Shown in pieces: positions 46,056 through 59,506 of a DNA stretch of 64,000 bases (the first letter of the stretch is position 1; every line of letters starts with the position of its first letter). The position numbers and the translations under genes are program-made. The stretch spans positions 4,977,407 through 5,041,406 of the forward strand of contig NC_043740.1 in the NCBI RefSeq assembly GCF_004337985.1, in the 5' to 3' direction. A model generated the notes under the pieces. It did not search any database, was not told the origin of the DNA, and saw only the letters and a program-made list of their open reading frames with translations. The stretch is from Pyricularia pennisetigena. Taxonomy: Eukaryota > Ascomycota > Sordariomycetes > Magnaporthales > Pyriculariaceae.

Positions 46056-46915
46056 ATGGCTATGAGTTCGCGTCTCCGGCGTGTTGCCAAGGAACTGCAA
46101 GACATACAAAATGACAGAGACAACTCTGGCGTTATGGCATCGGCCATCAACGAGTCGGACCTCACACATCTGAGAGGTTCTTTCCCGGGGCCGCCAGGAA
46201 CTCCATATGAGGGTGGCACATATGTTGTCGACATCATAATCCCTGACACATACCCCTTCAAGTCACCTATAATGAAGTTCGAGACTAAGATGTGGCATCC
46301 CAACGTCAGCAGCCAAACCGTAAGCCAAAACTAATGACTGCTCAAGTCACTGTTATCAGTGCTAACACTGTCTCCTCGCGCAGGGAGTAATTTGTCTCGA
46401 CACTCTAGGAGCCGGCTGGTCTCCTGTGGGCACCATAAAGATGGCTCTCTTGTCTCTCCGCATGCTTCTCGAATCGCCCAACCCGCGCGACCCGCAAGAC
46501 GCCGAAGTCGCCAAAATGATGATGGAGGATCCCGACTACTTCAAGGTTGTTGCACACGACTGGGCTGTCAGGTACGCGGGCGCTCGCAGGACGCAACCGC
46601 CCCCCGACCAATACGTCAGAAAGACCCCCATCGTGGCCCAGAAGGTAGCGGAGGATCCCCGAAGGTAAGACTGATCTGATCTCGTGAGAACGATGGGCTA
46701 TCAACGGATTTGCTGACCACCAGCGTTTGACCTGCTTCAGGTACTGCGGATACAATAAGGACCTCATCGACCGTTTTGTGAGCATGGGATTCGAGCTCGA
46801 CAAAGTTGTGGAAGCTTTCCTCTTCGTTGGTATCGACCGCAATGGTGGGCGCGACTACGAGCTTGAGGAGGCATACATGGGCGACATCACAGCTAGGCTT
46901 TTGGGCGAGCAGTGA
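46056..46915 (+). CDS. ubc1: Ubiquitin-conjugating enzyme E2 with UBA domain (Ubc1/UBE2K type)
   Basis: This E2 receives ubiquitin from E1 and extends ubiquitin chains. Exons: 46056-46319, 46384-46664 and 46741-46915 (introns 64 and 76 nt, GT-AG); 239 residues. The start is placed at MAMSSRLRRVAKEL because the E2 fold begins there; the frame stays open upstream but without homology. The UBC core spans about residues 5-155, with the HPN motif at 81-83 and the catalytic Cys92 in GVICLDTLGAGW. A C-terminal UBA domain (about 195-237, KDLIDRFVSMGFELDKVVEAF) separates Ubc1 from other E2s. Confidence 0.96.
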
Positions 46916-47796
46916 GGAATATGGAGTGGAATTGGTACCAGACATTCGCGACAGGTGGCGAACGACACCAGAGCGTTGACTTGGTTTGTTTTTTCTTTAC
47001 TTCGGCTCCTTTGAACTTTCTGTTTATATGACTTATTTGCATGTCTTGAGTTTGGGTGGGACTGGCATATACATATTATCGGCGTTACTGTGCGGGGGTT
47101 TTGGGTTCAGATTCACATTCGGTCTTCAGGCCACTGCGATAACGGTCGCATCTTGCTATTTAGGGTAGAATACCAATTATATACATGATCAACGCACTGA
47201 GATTCTACATGAACAGTGAGAACGCCGCGATGTGCAAATTTCAAAGTCCGAGGGATGAAGGATGGCTTGATCTAGAGTTTGATTCTTTGTCGAGGGATAA
47301 TTTGTTGATCCTGCTTTAGCTCTCAGAACATTGCCTGGATTGATATGTGTCACAGTCAAGTGCGAGACGATTGCATGTATGTACCTATGATTTGCTGTTC
47401 CAGTAGCTGTCCCTGGTTCAGGAAGGTTAAGCTTTGGCGAGGCAATATATCAAAGATTATCTTCGTAAGGATGATCTGGAGAAGCCATTTGCCAGGCGAG
47501 AAAAAAATGATCTTAGATTTCCTCTTCAACGTTGCCAAAGCAGAGCCAGAAAGAAGCAGTTTCTTGTAGCCTCTAGTCCAGGAGACGTTCCAGGTACCTC
47601 GGGTCTCATATACGACATGTGGTACGGGTTGAATCAAGAGTATGACAATTTCAATCGTACTCCGAAATGGAAATCATCAAACTTTCGAGATTAAAAGACC
47701 CAAATGTAGCATTGGATTGCTGAACGGCTTTTTGTCTACGGTTGCTAAAGAAGGGATTTTCACCATCTAAGCACAAGGGTGCAACCCAGGCACAGC
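46916..47796. other. Intergenic between ubc1 and GH43 gene (convergent 3' ends)
   Basis: 881 bp receiving the 3' UTRs of two convergent genes. Short open stretches near 47,345-47,694 overlap each other on both strands and resemble nothing known. Confidence 0.5.
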
Positions 47797-49521
47797 TCAC
47801 TTCTCGATGCCCTCGTACGTCACGCGGGAGACATACGCAGCGGGGGTGTCCTCGGGACAGACCTCGCCCTCGCCCTGCCCGTTGCAAGTCGCGTAGACGC
47901 CCACAAGGGTACCAACAAACGGGCCCTTTCCACCGCTGACAAAGCGGGAGGCCACGGTCCCCAGAGTAATCTTGGTAGCTCCCTCCTCCGCCGGGCCGGC
48001 AGAGAACTCGTACTCGGTCGCGCTGATGGCCCGGATCTCGAGCCTGATGGTGTCGCTCCAGTCCTCAGGGACGGGCTGGACAACTTCGGCCGGCGGCTGC
48101 ACCCCGACGTCCTGGCTCTCGGTCTTGAGGCGGATGGATCGCCCCTTGCCGCAGCCCTGGCGGACGATGGAGAGGTCGATGTGGTTGTACTGGGTCAAGA
48201 AGGCCGTCACGCCCGCCTCTTGTCCGGGCTTCAGGGGCACAAAGTCCAGGTCGGCGGCAAAGTCGAAGCGCGTGTGCGTCTGCCTGCGGCCGACGAAGCC
48301 GAGGCCCCTCATGCCGTTGGTCTCGTGGTCCTGGTGGCCCTCACCCGTCAGGTTGCTGCGCGTCGGGACGATCTTGAGTCCCCGGTCCGGCGAGACGGAG
48401 AAGGTGTCGTCCCGCGGCACACGCCAGTACATCCAGTTTGGCGGGATCGCCGCGCCGGCGGCCTTGAAGTCGACGGCCTGCGGGGCGGTGACGAACGGTC
48501 CGTAGCCCGGCAGATCCAGAGCGTTCTCCGCCACGGGCAGCGGGCCCTCCATCGTGCCGCGCACGGGCTGCATCACCGGCCACTCGCCCTCGTCCCACGT
48601 CACCGGGAACAGCACCGTCTCCCTGCCCATCGGGTAGTGGCTGTACTCTGGCCCGGACCTCGTCGCGAGGCACATGCCCCACCAGTTGCCGTCGCCGTCC
48701 TGGAAGAGGTCCGCGTGCCCGACCGTCTGGAACAGCTCGTTTGTGCCGCGGTTCGTCAGGTGCGGGTTGTGCGGACTGGGCTCGTAGGGGCCAGTGATAT
48801 TTCTCGCCCGAGCCATGGTGACGGCGTGGTCCGTCGCGGTGCCGCCCTCGGCGATCAGGAGGTAGTACCAGCCGTCCTTCTTGTAGAAGTGAGGACCCTC
48901 GGGCCAGACACCACCGGTGCCGTTCCAGAGCTCGATGGCAGGCTGGCTGAGCTCGCCCGTCTCGATGTTGAGTTCCTGAAGGACGATTCCCTGAGTTGCG
49001 GCGTAGACTTTACCGTCGTCGTCCCAGAAGAGGTCAGGGTCGATCCGGTTCGGGTAGAAGAGCACAGGGTCACTCCAAGCCTCGTCGGAAAAGGGGTCCG
49101 TGGTCTTGAAGAGGACTCCGAGTAGTACCTCGTTGACCGATTCGGCATTGAGGTACTCGCAAGCAACGTAGTAGGTACCTTGATGCATCCTGATCGTCGC
49201 CGCGTACATGCCGCCCATCTGGTTGAAGGTGCTCCACGAGATGCCGGGGAGTTGAGACTCGCGGCTCCAGACATGGCTGACCAATTTCCAGTCGACCAGG
49301 TTCCTCGACGCGTAGATCGGCAGACCAGGGAACGCAACAAAAGTCGAAGCGACACATAGAAAGATTCCGTCAGGCGTACGGATACATGACGGGTCCGAGT
49401 GCCAACCGGGAATGACAGGGTTGGTGTATGTCTGATTCGCCGGCGACTGCGCTGCAGCAATGGCAGCCATCGTGGATGTGAGGAGAAGAGCGAGTCTGCC
49501 AATGAACTTCATGATGAGCAA
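47797..49521 (-). CDS. Secreted GH43 glycosidase (beta-xylosidase / arabinofuranosidase type)
   Basis: An extracellular hydrolase probably acting on xylan- or arabinan-derived substrates. Single exon of 574 codons. A hydrophobic signal peptide occupies about residues 4-24; Met4 (MKFIGRL) may be the true start. The five-bladed propeller of GH43 spans about 30-330, with the three expected acidic residues visible: D43 (WHSDPSC, general base), D161 (RIDPDLFWDDDG, pKa modulator) and E208 (WPEGPHFY, general acid). Residues about 370-574 fit the beta-sandwich domain usual in this subfamily. Exact substrate cannot be told. The coding strand is unusually GC-rich, which gives long open frames on the other strand. 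Confidence 0.93.
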   Translation of the reverse strand: MLIMKFIGRLALLLTSTMAAIAAAQSPANQTYTNPVIPGWHSDPSCIRTPDGIFLCVASTFVAFPGLPIYASRNLVDWKLVSHVWSRESQLPGISWSTFNQMGGMYAATIRMHQGTYYVACEYLNAESVNEVLLGVLFKTTDPFSDEAWSDPVLFYPNRIDPDLFWDDDGKVYAATQGIVLQELNIETGELSQPAIELWNGTGGVWPEGPHFYKKDGWYYLLIAEGGTATDHAVTMARARNITGPYEPSPHNPHLTNRGTNELFQTVGHADLFQDGDGNWWGMCLATRSGPEYSHYPMGRETVLFPVTWDEGEWPVMQPVRGTMEGPLPVAENALDLPGYGPFVTAPQAVDFKAAGAAIPPNWMYWRVPRDDTFSVSPDRGLKIVPTRSNLTGEGHQDHETNGMRGLGFVGRRQTHTRFDFAADLDFVPLKPGQEAGVTAFLTQYNHIDLSIVRQGCGKGRSIRLKTESQDVGVQPPAEVVQPVPEDWSDTIRLEIRAISATEYEFSAGPAEEGATKITLGTVASRFVSGGKGPFVGTLVGVYATCNGQGEGEVCPEDTPAAYVSRVTYEGIEK

Positions 49522-50653
49522 CCTTGTTACACAGTATCGCCGTTGATGACTTACCTTCTAGCGGCGTCTACAGGCGGCGAACAGTATGTTCGACCTACTT
49601 TTTAAATGTTCACATCATCGTACGTTCTCAGGAGCAAGTGCGCACGTTCCATGGTAGAGGATGCAATGAGGTCCGCAACTCCGCACGGCGTTGTTCTGGT
49701 GGTCGGCAAACCGGGTAAAGTCTGGGGAGCGGGGATCCCACCAATCGATTCATACCAAGGTCCAAAATGTCAGTCGGCCGAGGCGGGGATGATTTGACAG
49801 GTTCCAAGGTTGAAGAAAAGATGGACAGAATATCGGCAGTGAAAGATCTGAAAGTCGGGGTCGAAATACGTCAGAACGGGTCCGATGTTACTTGCCCTGG
49901 AAAGACACGGTCCGGTCAATCTAAACGGGAAGATCGGTCAGGAGCCATCACTATAAGACCCGGCCACAAATCTCGGTTTAAACAGCCGGATGGACCTCTC
50001 TCGCATGCCAAGACCTGAGCTGCATTGCAGCCAGATCGGAGAAGCAAATCGCTTATTGAGAAGGGAAGGGGTATTTGTGCAATTTGCCGTTAGGGAAGGG
50101 GAGGACAAGGCACAAACTAATGACTTTGGAGGAAGTGAGGGATATCCTAGGAAGGGTGATCGACAGATTTTCACATGAGATTCATGTTTATGAGCTGGAG
50201 CGGACAATATCAAGGATAATCTGTTAAACTGTAATCTGGAATCAAATCAGCAAGTGTCTTGATCAGACTCAAGTTGGGATTGTGAAAAAAAAAAGGGGGG
50301 GAGCACCAGCTCAGTGTAAGAAACAAGTAACAATGAAGAAACATTGAGGAGGCAACCCGGCGTCACAACATGCGAACGACTTGGGTAAAACATCAATCAG
50401 TACACTGTAGCAAAAGATGAAATGGTACCATTGAAATGGTTGTATACCTCAGTAATTTGCCGTTGCTTGATCCCGCCGTCTAAGTTAGTTGCCCAAATGC
50501 GAAAGGTGACGCAATATTGTCGAAAGCCAAATATATCCACAGCTTGTGCGCCAGTTGACAAACAAGGAAAAAAATAATAATACTATGTTGTTGCACAAAT
50601 CACCGACTTTTCCTCTTCCTCCACCGAGCAGTCTCAAATCCAGAGAAATATTA
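49522..50653. other. Intergenic upstream of GH43, downstream of lsc1
   Basis: 1132 bp. It holds the GH43 promoter (right of 49521) and the lsc1 3' UTR. A CTGGGGAGCGGGG stretch near 49,721 contains two CreA-like SYGGRG sites, which would fit carbon repression of a glycosidase; this is only a short-motif match. I saw no GGCTAA-type XlnR site. No gene is supported. Confidence 0.4.
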
Positions 50654-51967
<1,314 letters not shown>

Positions 51968-52969
51968 CTTTTCTGTTTGATGTAGGACTCAATGCAGTTA
52001 AGTAGGAATTAGGGAAAATGCGTCGACGGTATATGCGGGTAGAGGATAGATCGTCTCAGCGAACACACTTTCGTCACGTCACAAGCCTGCAGCTGAAGCT
52101 ACAAATTTCTCGACGTCTGTAGCACAGCATCAATCAAAGCTTGGCCCAACGGTCGAGTTGAGTTCGCACTGTTTATTAATATGGCAAACTCAGTAGCGGG
52201 CACTGTAACGCTCCAGTTTTGCCTGCTACTGTCGTTGATAAGGGTCCAAGCGAACACGGCTCCGATTTCACCCGCGCCGGCGCTCCACACGCGTCCATCG
52301 CTTCTCCCGATTAATTTTGCTACGAATCAATCTCCAGCCGGATAACCTCACGAGTTCTTCGCAGACATGGAAGAGAGCAGACATCATGAGGCATGTGTGG
52401 TGAATTAAAGCCGTCTGTGGATATCTAGTGCGATCTAAATCAAACCGTCCGAATTATGAATACGTTGAGCACAACGAATCCCCAGCAATGAAGATAAGAG
52501 AAGAAAAAAAAAAAAAAATACAGCGCGTGCTGCGCATAGCATCGCAAAACTGCCAGCTTGCCAAGTGTTGTCGCACATGACTTGAAGCGACTTGAGAGAT
52601 TGGATTAATCCCACGTGCATTCTGCCTCAGTTGCATGCAACCATCCATCACAACTGATTACATAACCCACCCTTCAATTGGCCCCGCTTGCCACAAAAGC
52701 CCCACTGACTTTTCCTATGGACGAAGCATCGAAAAGTTGGCGGGGAAATCTGAAGGGGCAACTCCGAATGGCGCCCGCGACAAGTCCAAGAAGCTTTGGC
52801 ACAACACCATTAAGAAGAGCGCGTGTGCGGGACATACATTGTGGCGGCACTCTTAGGAGACATCAGCGCCTTCCTCTCTACTTCCGACCACACAGGAAGG
52901 ACTCTTCGCCGACAGAAGCACCACGTCCCAACTGCACTGCCGGTTCCTTGTCGCGCACTACGGCTCGAT
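51968..52969. other. Shared upstream region of lsc1 and elp3
   Basis: 1002 bp between divergent genes. It contains a 13-base A-run at 52506-52518. The elp3 frame is open from 52823 but those codons lack homology and are probably 5' leader. No other gene seen. Confidence 0.5.
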
Positions 52970-54679
52970 ATGTCGACTACTACCGTGGCGCGGCCTGCTG
53001 CCGCTGCCACCCTCGCACCAGAGGGCGAACGGTTTCTACGATGCTGCGCGGATATTGCCAATGCGCTGATTGAGGACTACGAGGCGGCTGTACGCGACCC
53101 AAAACACCGACAAAAAGATGTCAACCTGAACAGTCTGCGAGGCAAATTCTCTCGCAAGCACAAGTTGAAAAAGATCCCACCTTTGACCGCCATCATAGCC
53201 GCCGTTCCCGAGCATTACAAAAAGTACATCCTGCCAAAGCTCATTGCGAAGCCGATTCGGACGTCTTCTGGCATCGCCGTTGTTGCAGTCATGTGCAAGC
53301 CGCACCGATGCCCCCACATCGCTTACACGGGCAACATCTGCGTATACTGCCCCGGTGGTCCCGATTCCGACTTTGAGTATAGCACACAATCATACACTGG
53401 TTATGAGCCCACTTCAATGCGAGCCATCCGTGCACGCTATGACCCATTCGAGCAGGCCAGGGGTCGTGTGGACCAGCTGAAGGCTTTGGGGCACTCGGTG
53501 GACAAGGTTGAGTACATCATAATGGGCGGTACTTTTATGTCACTGCCAGAGTCGTACAGGGATGACTTTATCTCGCAGCTACACAATGCCCTGAGCGGTT
53601 ATCAGACGTCAAACGTCGATGAGGCTGTTGAGGCTGGCGAGATGAGCAATGTCAAGTGTGTCGGCATCACGATAGAGACCAGGCCAGACTATTGTCTACA
53701 GCCACACTTGTCTAGCATGTTGAGGTACGGCTGCACACGGTTGGAAATAGGAGTGCAGTCATTGTACGAGGATGTGGCGCGCGATACCAACAGGGGTCAC
53801 ACAGTGGCAGCAGTGGCCGAGACCTTTTGCTTGGCCAAGGACGCGGGCTTCAAGGTCGTGAGTCACATGATGCCCGATCTGCCAAACGTTGGCATGGAGC
53901 GAGATGTGGATCAGTTTCGAGAGTACTTTGAAAACCCGGCCTTTAGAACGGATGGTCTGAAGATCTACCCGACACTGGTGATCCGCGGTACCGGTCTTTA
54001 CGAACTATGGAGGACAGGACGATACCAAAATTACACGCCCAACGGGCTTATAGACCTAGTGGCTCGTATCCTCGCTCTGGTTCCGCCTTGGACACGCATT
54101 TACCGTGTCCAGCGTGATATTCCCATGCCGCTCGTCAGTTCTGGCGTAGAGAACGGCAACTTGCGGGAGCTGGCTCTGGCGCGGATGAAAGACTTTGGTA
54201 CAACTTGTCGCGATGTCAGAACAAGGGAAGTCGGTATCAATGAGGTCAAGCACAAGATACGGCCGAACCAAGTCGAGCTCGTGCGCCGTGACTACGTCGC
54301 CAACGGCGGCTGGGAGACGTTTTTGGCGTACGAGGACCCTAAGCAGGACATCCTCATCGGTCTCTTGCGGCTGCGTAAATGTACAGAGAAGTATACGTTC
54401 CGCGAAGAGCTGACGGGTCAGCCAACAAGTCTTGTGCGGGAGCTGCACGTCTATGGTACGGCGGTACCGGTGCACGCTCGAGACCCCAAGAAGTTCCAGC
54501 ATCAGGGCTTTGGCACTCTGCTGATGGAGGAGGCAGAGCGCATTGCCCGTGACGAGCACGGAAGTGAGAAAATAAGTGTCATTTCGGGTGTTGGTGTCCG
54601 CAGTTACTATAAGAAACTGGGATACTGGCTCGACGGGCCATATATGAGCAAATGGCTTGATGGGAGGCCAGGCAATTAG
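52970..54679 (+). CDS. elp3: Elongator complex catalytic subunit Elp3
   Basis: Elp3 installs the carboxymethyl precursor at wobble uridine U34 of tRNAs, using radical SAM chemistry and acetyl-CoA. Single exon, 569 residues from MSTTTVARP; an in-frame Met 49 codons upstream exists but the extension is unlike other Elp3 proteins. The radical SAM cysteines are C114, C124 and C127 ([18 protein letters not shown]). [11 protein letters not shown] and [17 protein letters not shown] are hallmark blocks. The C-terminal GNAT-type domain (about 420-569) has the acetyl-CoA loop [16 protein letters not shown]. It ends [13 protein letters not shown] as in orthologs. The lack of introns is notable among its intron-bearing neighbours. 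Confidence 0.98.
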   Translation: MSTTTVARPAAAATLAPEGERFLRCCADIANALIEDYEAAVRDPKHRQKDVNLNSLRGKFSRKHKLKKIPPLTAIIAAVPEHYKKYILPKLIAKPIRTSSGIAVVAVMCKPHRCPHIAYTGNICVYCPGGPDSDFEYSTQSYTGYEPTSMRAIRARYDPFEQARGRVDQLKALGHSVDKVEYIIMGGTFMSLPESYRDDFISQLHNALSGYQTSNVDEAVEAGEMSNVKCVGITIETRPDYCLQPHLSSMLRYGCTRLEIGVQSLYEDVARDTNRGHTVAAVAETFCLAKDAGFKVVSHMMPDLPNVGMERDVDQFREYFENPAFRTDGLKIYPTLVIRGTGLYELWRTGRYQNYTPNGLIDLVARILALVPPWTRIYRVQRDIPMPLVSSGVENGNLRELALARMKDFGTTCRDVRTREVGINEVKHKIRPNQVELVRRDYVANGGWETFLAYEDPKQDILIGLLRLRKCTEKYTFREELTGQPTSLVRELHVYGTAVPVHARDPKKFQHQGFGTLLMEEAERIARDEHGSEKISVISGVGVRSYYKKLGYWLDGPYMSKWLDGRPGN

Positions 54680-56072
54680 CCATGTAAGCCATGTAGGTAG
54701 ATAGCTGCTGCAAATCAAACCTATCTGGCACAAACCTATTTTCATTAGTACATATCTTGGCTCCGTACCATACTCATGGACGACATAGACTGGGTTCTTT
54801 CCTGCCTAGTCGGTGTGCCATAGTGTGTTGACGTGCGTGCAAAAGCTGGAAATAGGAAATAGTTCAGCGACAGCTGGCAGCTTGGCCGTTCATAAAGACA
54901 GTCTCGCTAGCGAGAGCTCGACAGCAGTAAAATGTTGACGGCTTCGGGGTTCTCTCGAAAGAATTGGTGCAAGAACTTCTTATCATTAGAAACCCCCCCC
55001 CCCAATTCCACACCTGCCTTGAAGCCGCTTGGGGCGGAAGACAGTGCCTTGTTCCTTTCATTCTGACTATTTTCGCGAAATTCTGATTCCGGAATTTGTG
55101 GGCGTGCTACTCAAGGAAACTGACCGCTCAGACATGGGCATATCCCAAGGCTCGAACTTTGCGGGTTTCATGTGCGTTGATGGTGTTGTCTGCATTGCAA
55201 GACTGAGAAATGCCAGCCAGGCCCCCGCGTAGATTTAGCGCCTGTTTGGCCCACGGCAGGCCGTAGGCACATATCGATCTCAATTCGCGTTACCTTAACC
55301 GACCAAACACTACAATCACCGTCTCTCAGCCAACATCAATCCAACGATTTGTTGCATTTCGACAAACGCTGAATGAACCTTGGCCGATTGTACAGAAGGC
55401 AGGGTGAGGTCCGATGCCAAACACTGCCCGGATGACAACATCNNGGGGGGGGGGGTTGCCACTATATTTTCCAAAGGGGACTTGATTGCATTTATCCACG
55501 GCTTTAAATATCAATCTTCAGACCTTGCATGGTCTGACAAGCTTAGCTCTTTTATCTACTTCGCTTATTGCATCAGAGGATTGTACGAGAGCCTGATTGA
55601 GTAACCAGTTCACAAAAGTTCACCCTTGAAGTTCTCGAATTAAATTATGATTGATTAGGGGTTGACCCATGTAAAGCTATATTGGCAGCTGCCAGGAAAG
55701 TAGCACATTCATATCACAACTATATGCCACTGGCAACGTCCTCCCATCCCAAGGTGCCAACTAGATGTTCGGTCACAGTATGCAGTGCTTTCGCAGTTAG
55801 CTAAAAATATCGTGTTGACTTGAACGGACTGTGGTGAGATCGATGTGTGGTCATGGAGGGCGAGAGGAACAACTCAAACTCTTGGTATGATGCTCATGAC
55901 TGAATGAAAAAACATGGACTCAATTGATAAAAAAACATTAATATAGTACAAGTGGTATAAAGCAACCTCTACTAACGTCGCTCGCCCTCCTCAAGTGCTT
56001 CCATTACACCCCTTCAAAGGTCTCCGTATTTCACAATCATCTAATCTATCCTATTTTCACTTCGATTGTTGT
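54680..56072. other. Intergenic between elp3 and FAS1 gene (convergent)
   Basis: 1393 bp with no recognisable gene. It contains an 11-base C-run (54993-55003) and a two-base N followed by an 11-base G-run (55443-55455), both probably sequencing or assembly trouble spots. Short frames around 55,029-55,604 show no homology. Confidence 0.5.
55443..55444. other. Ambiguous bases (NN) before a G-run
   Basis: Two N directly before GGGGGGGGGGG at 55445-55455; the homopolymer length is unreliable here. Confidence 0.9.
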
Positions 56073-57429
56073 TTAAAGGTTGGCAAGGATGGCAGCACCG
56101 CCAAACAGAGCAGCAGCGCCGATAATGCCAGTCTGCATAGGGGCGGCAGCACCGCGGGCAGGCTCCGAACCCTGGCCGTTGCCGTTGCCGCCGCCGTTCC
56201 CACCGTTGCCACCATTACTGCCGTCTGCACCAGTGGGGGTTGCGCCGGGGGCCGGAGAAACGCCCGAAGTGAAGGGGACACCGGTGGCAGGCGAGGCTCC
56301 GCTGAACATGGGCGAGCCGCTCGTGGCCGAGGGGTCGGGACGGGCGTCGACGTTGTTGGGGTTGAGGACGCTGCGGTTCGCGTCAGTCCACTCCGAGTCT
56401 TGAGACGATAATCTGGGAAAATAAGCAAATAAACTTACTTGTCAATGACGTGGATGACGCCGTTGTTGGTCAAGACGTTGGACGAGACGATCTTGGCCGA
56501 GTTCACAAACACTCCGTTGCTCGTGTTGGTGAAAGTAAGCCTGGCGCCGTTGAGGGTGGTCAGGCTCGAGTTTGCCAGGGCGCTGGTGTAAAAGGGCCGT
56601 GAGCCCTGGACGATGTGGTACTGCAGAACCTGAGACAGCTGGTCGGCCGACATCTTGGAGTCCTCAAAGGAGCTGCCGACGCGGTCGAAGGCCTCGTTGT
56701 TAGGGATGAACATGGTCACGTCGCGCAGGCGATCGAGGCGAGTGGACAAGTCGGCTCGGCGGATGGCGCCAGCAGCGGCGGTCAAGTTCAGGTCGGTCAG
56801 GGTGCGAGTGTCGTTTACAGGAAGCGTCAGGACCCGGTTGATGACGTGGATGACACCACCGGTGTAGTTGATGTTCTTGGGGGGTGGTGTCAGTACATGC
56901 AGTATGCCAATTCATGAGCTTCATGTGCCAAGGGTCAGGGTCAGAAACATACGGGAGTAGTCACACTCGACATCTCCATCAGACCAGAGAAGAAGGTGGC
57001 GTTGCCATCCTGGCGCCTAAAGCTGATACGCTGGCCGCCGGTGATGTTGGAGTACGGTGCCAGATTCAGGGCAGTGTTGACAACTCTGGTGTCGTCGTTG
57101 ATCTCCGAGTCGTAGAAGGTGCCGTTGAGGACGTGGTAGCTGAGGAGGGCGGCGACACCGAGAGGGGTAGTCCTGTTCAGCGGCGTGGCGTTGGGTCCGT
57201 TCAAGAAATCGTTGAGGGCATTGTTGCTGGGTGCCAAGAAGGTGACGTTCTGGGCGAGCGACAGCTGGGCCATAAAGGTCGGCTGTGTACTGAGCAGGGC
57301 AATCATGTTAGACAGATCCGGCTGGGATGCCAACGCGGCGGTTAGCGATGTGGAGCTGCCGTTGGTATTAGTTTGGGCCAAGGCCACCGCGGCGGCGACG
57401 GCCAGTGACAGGAGCTGAGTGGCGTGCAT
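56073..57429 (-). CDS. Fasciclin (FAS1) domain protein, GPI-anchored
   Basis: A cell-surface adhesion-type protein. Exons: 57429-56953, 56875-56439 and 56370-56073 (introns 77 and 68 nt); 403 residues. The signal peptide is about residues 1-19 (MHATQLLSLAVAAAVALAQ). There are two FAS1 domains, about 28-180 (NVTFLAPSNNALNDFL, SYHVLNGTFY, GGVIHVINRVL) and about 185-310 (DVTMFIPNNEAFDRV, LQYHIVQGSRPFY, NNGVIHVIDNVLNP). A Gly/Asn/Ser-rich low-complexity stretch follows, then a hydrophobic tail (GIIGAAALFGGAAILANL) typical of a GPI signal. Many N-x-S/T sites fit a glycosylated wall protein. The third exon's acceptor was chosen from phase and continuity of the FAS1 end; nearer AGs at 56413 and 56396 are less suitable. 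A 52-base A-run (coding strand) lies 7 bases before the ATG. Confidence 0.92.
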
Positions 57430-57435
57430 GGTGAT

Positions 57436-57436
<1 letters not shown>

Positions 57437-57488
<52 letters not shown>
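57437..57488. repeat. 52-base T homopolymer in FAS1 5' leader
   Basis: An uninterrupted T-run on the plus strand, read as A in the FAS1 sense direction, ending 7 bases before the start codon. Confidence 0.9.
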
Positions 57489-57489
<1 letters not shown>

Positions 57490-59506
57490 GGTACAATTAG
57501 ATAAAGGGGTATTAGTAGTGGTGTTGACAGACGGTGATGTCTCGTAATATTGGCTAGTATATTGGTAGATGATCGAGATGTTGGTTTCCGGTAGGCACTT
57601 GGCCGAGGATTGAGGTGGCGATGTCTCAAGAAACGAAAGACAATGAGTAGACGGCAAGGTGAGTGGTTATTTAAGTCTCATAATTTCCCTGCCTTCATCG
57701 TAGTATAGAATACCCCAAGACTTCCCCGAGTCCGGGATGTACGAAGAAGAACAGACCGATACCGACGCATGACCGCCGCACCACTGGCACAGTCTGCTGG
57801 TGGTGGAGGGTTCATCATGGGGCTGTGGCGCATTGCGACGCGTCCTTCGTCGCCAGCATCGTATAGTTGACGACATCAGCTTTCAAAAGGCCCCTCAACC
57901 GTTGGTAAGTGTCCATGGGATTTGCATAATCCCTTGAACTGTTCGGACGGACCTGTTTGTAGTCATGACGATGTAGAGGAGAATCAGGGACTCCCCGTTT
58001 GTCGGTAGGTCCTGTACTTGCCCATGGAAAAAAAAAGGTGTGAACTCTGCGTCTGCAGTCATGCAGCTCTGGACAGATGTTGATTTTTGCAGGTGACGAG
58101 CAGAACCAGGAGCAGTAGCAGCAGCAGCAGCAGCAACAGAACCATCATGAGCAACAATGCACGGCAGTGTCATGATTTCTGTTGTATAATGAAAGCTGCC
58201 GCACCTGCTTTGCCAAGCTTTGCAGACGTGCTTGGCTTTGCTGTCAGCTGCTGAAGGCAAAACTGACTGACGCTTTTGGTTGCGCAATTTGGGAGATACA
58301 AGCAAAACTGTCAGTGGTAAACCATAAGCAGATATAGATTGGACGGGCGACAAAGCATGTAGAAAACGGAGCTCAGATGCTGCACGAAACGTGCGATATG
58401 CAGTCAACATCAGTGCTCGGGAAAACTTTCGGCGAGCGGAAAAGCCTAGATTTTTTCACGGACAAGGAGTAAAATGCCATTTGCATTTTGGGCCCTTCTT
58501 TTGCTGTCCCTTGGTGCTTCCAAGTAATGGAAGCGTCGCCTGTAGACAAGGAGGTGGAAGCGGGATATAAGGGTTAGGGTGAAGCAGAGATCCCCCAAGC
58601 CCTTAACTGCGACATTCGGATGTCCGCTGACGAACATTTGCTGCACATTAAGACAGACAGAAATATCTCCTTTGAGTCATCATGCGTTATGTAGTCGTGC
58701 GCTTAAGATCGGTTTAGTTCAAAGGGTCTCTGTGAATCTGTAAAGCGTGTTAGCAACCGCATAGGGGGAATCCAATGGACGATTATGACCCGACCAGACT
58801 AGACTGTAGTATCGTATGTCTTTACGATACTATCGGGAGTTGCCGCACGAAGTTGAACGAACGCAATGTTGTTAGACTTTAACGGAAACCACGGAAGCGA
58901 TTTTTGATTGCCAATGCGAATCATACAAAAGCAGAACTTTGCCGAATTTGCGCTTGTTAGCTATCGGAAGGCATCCAAGCCGTCTCTCACCGCGAGAGAA
59001 CCCTGAACTCGCACGTTTTTATGTAGGTCGCCAGAAGACCCGGCAGCCTGAAGTTGTATTCTGCAGCCTGGAGATCCTAATGACAAACGCCTCAAAGCAT
59101 TGTTATTTTACCTGTATTGGCGTATGAGGGTGTGAGCATACCAAGAGTATCATGGTAGAAGCGCTTGGCATTGAAACCTACATGCAACAATCAGCAAGGA
59201 CTACTGGCAGCATTTCTACATCGTACCATGTATATACAAATGAGGTGGGCGACAGCGACGATCCCTACACCTGTAATTCTCCATGGTCCCGCCTTCCTTA
59301 CTACCCCAGCTACCCGACACTGACCCCACTACCCCTTGCCACACCGCCTTACCTCTCTGGTCTAGCGGCGGGGACGGAACACCGCGACGGAGCTTGATCG
59401 ATTAAATGCTTGACAATTTATTGGCGTGCCGTACCTTGTCATCCCTCCTTCAGACTATCACGAACTTCATCACTTCCCTCGGTCGGCCGTCAAAAATCAG
59501 CTCAAG
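57489..59506. other. Upstream region shared by FAS1 and AP-2 mu genes
   Basis: About 2 kb between divergent genes. A minus-strand stretch at 57895-58410 stays open for 171 codons but is low-complexity and unlike any family. A GCA/CAG microsatellite lies at about 58,108-58,140. A long pyrimidine-rich stretch (59,280-59,350) precedes the AP-2 mu start, as in many fungal promoters. No gene is supported. Confidence 0.5.

Noticed and set aside
47779..49125. 448-codon open frame on the plus strand
   Set aside because: It is antisense to the GH43 gene. The high GC of the coding strand at third positions keeps the opposite frame open; the Arg/Val/Ala-rich translation resembles no family.
55443..55455. 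G-quadruplex at a G-run
   Set aside because: The G-run directly follows ambiguous N bases and is a single homopolymer, so it is more likely a sequencing problem.
57895..58410. 171-codon minus-strand frame as a small secreted protein
   Set aside because: It contains a trinucleotide repeat, lacks a signal peptide or family match, and lies in a divergent promoter region.
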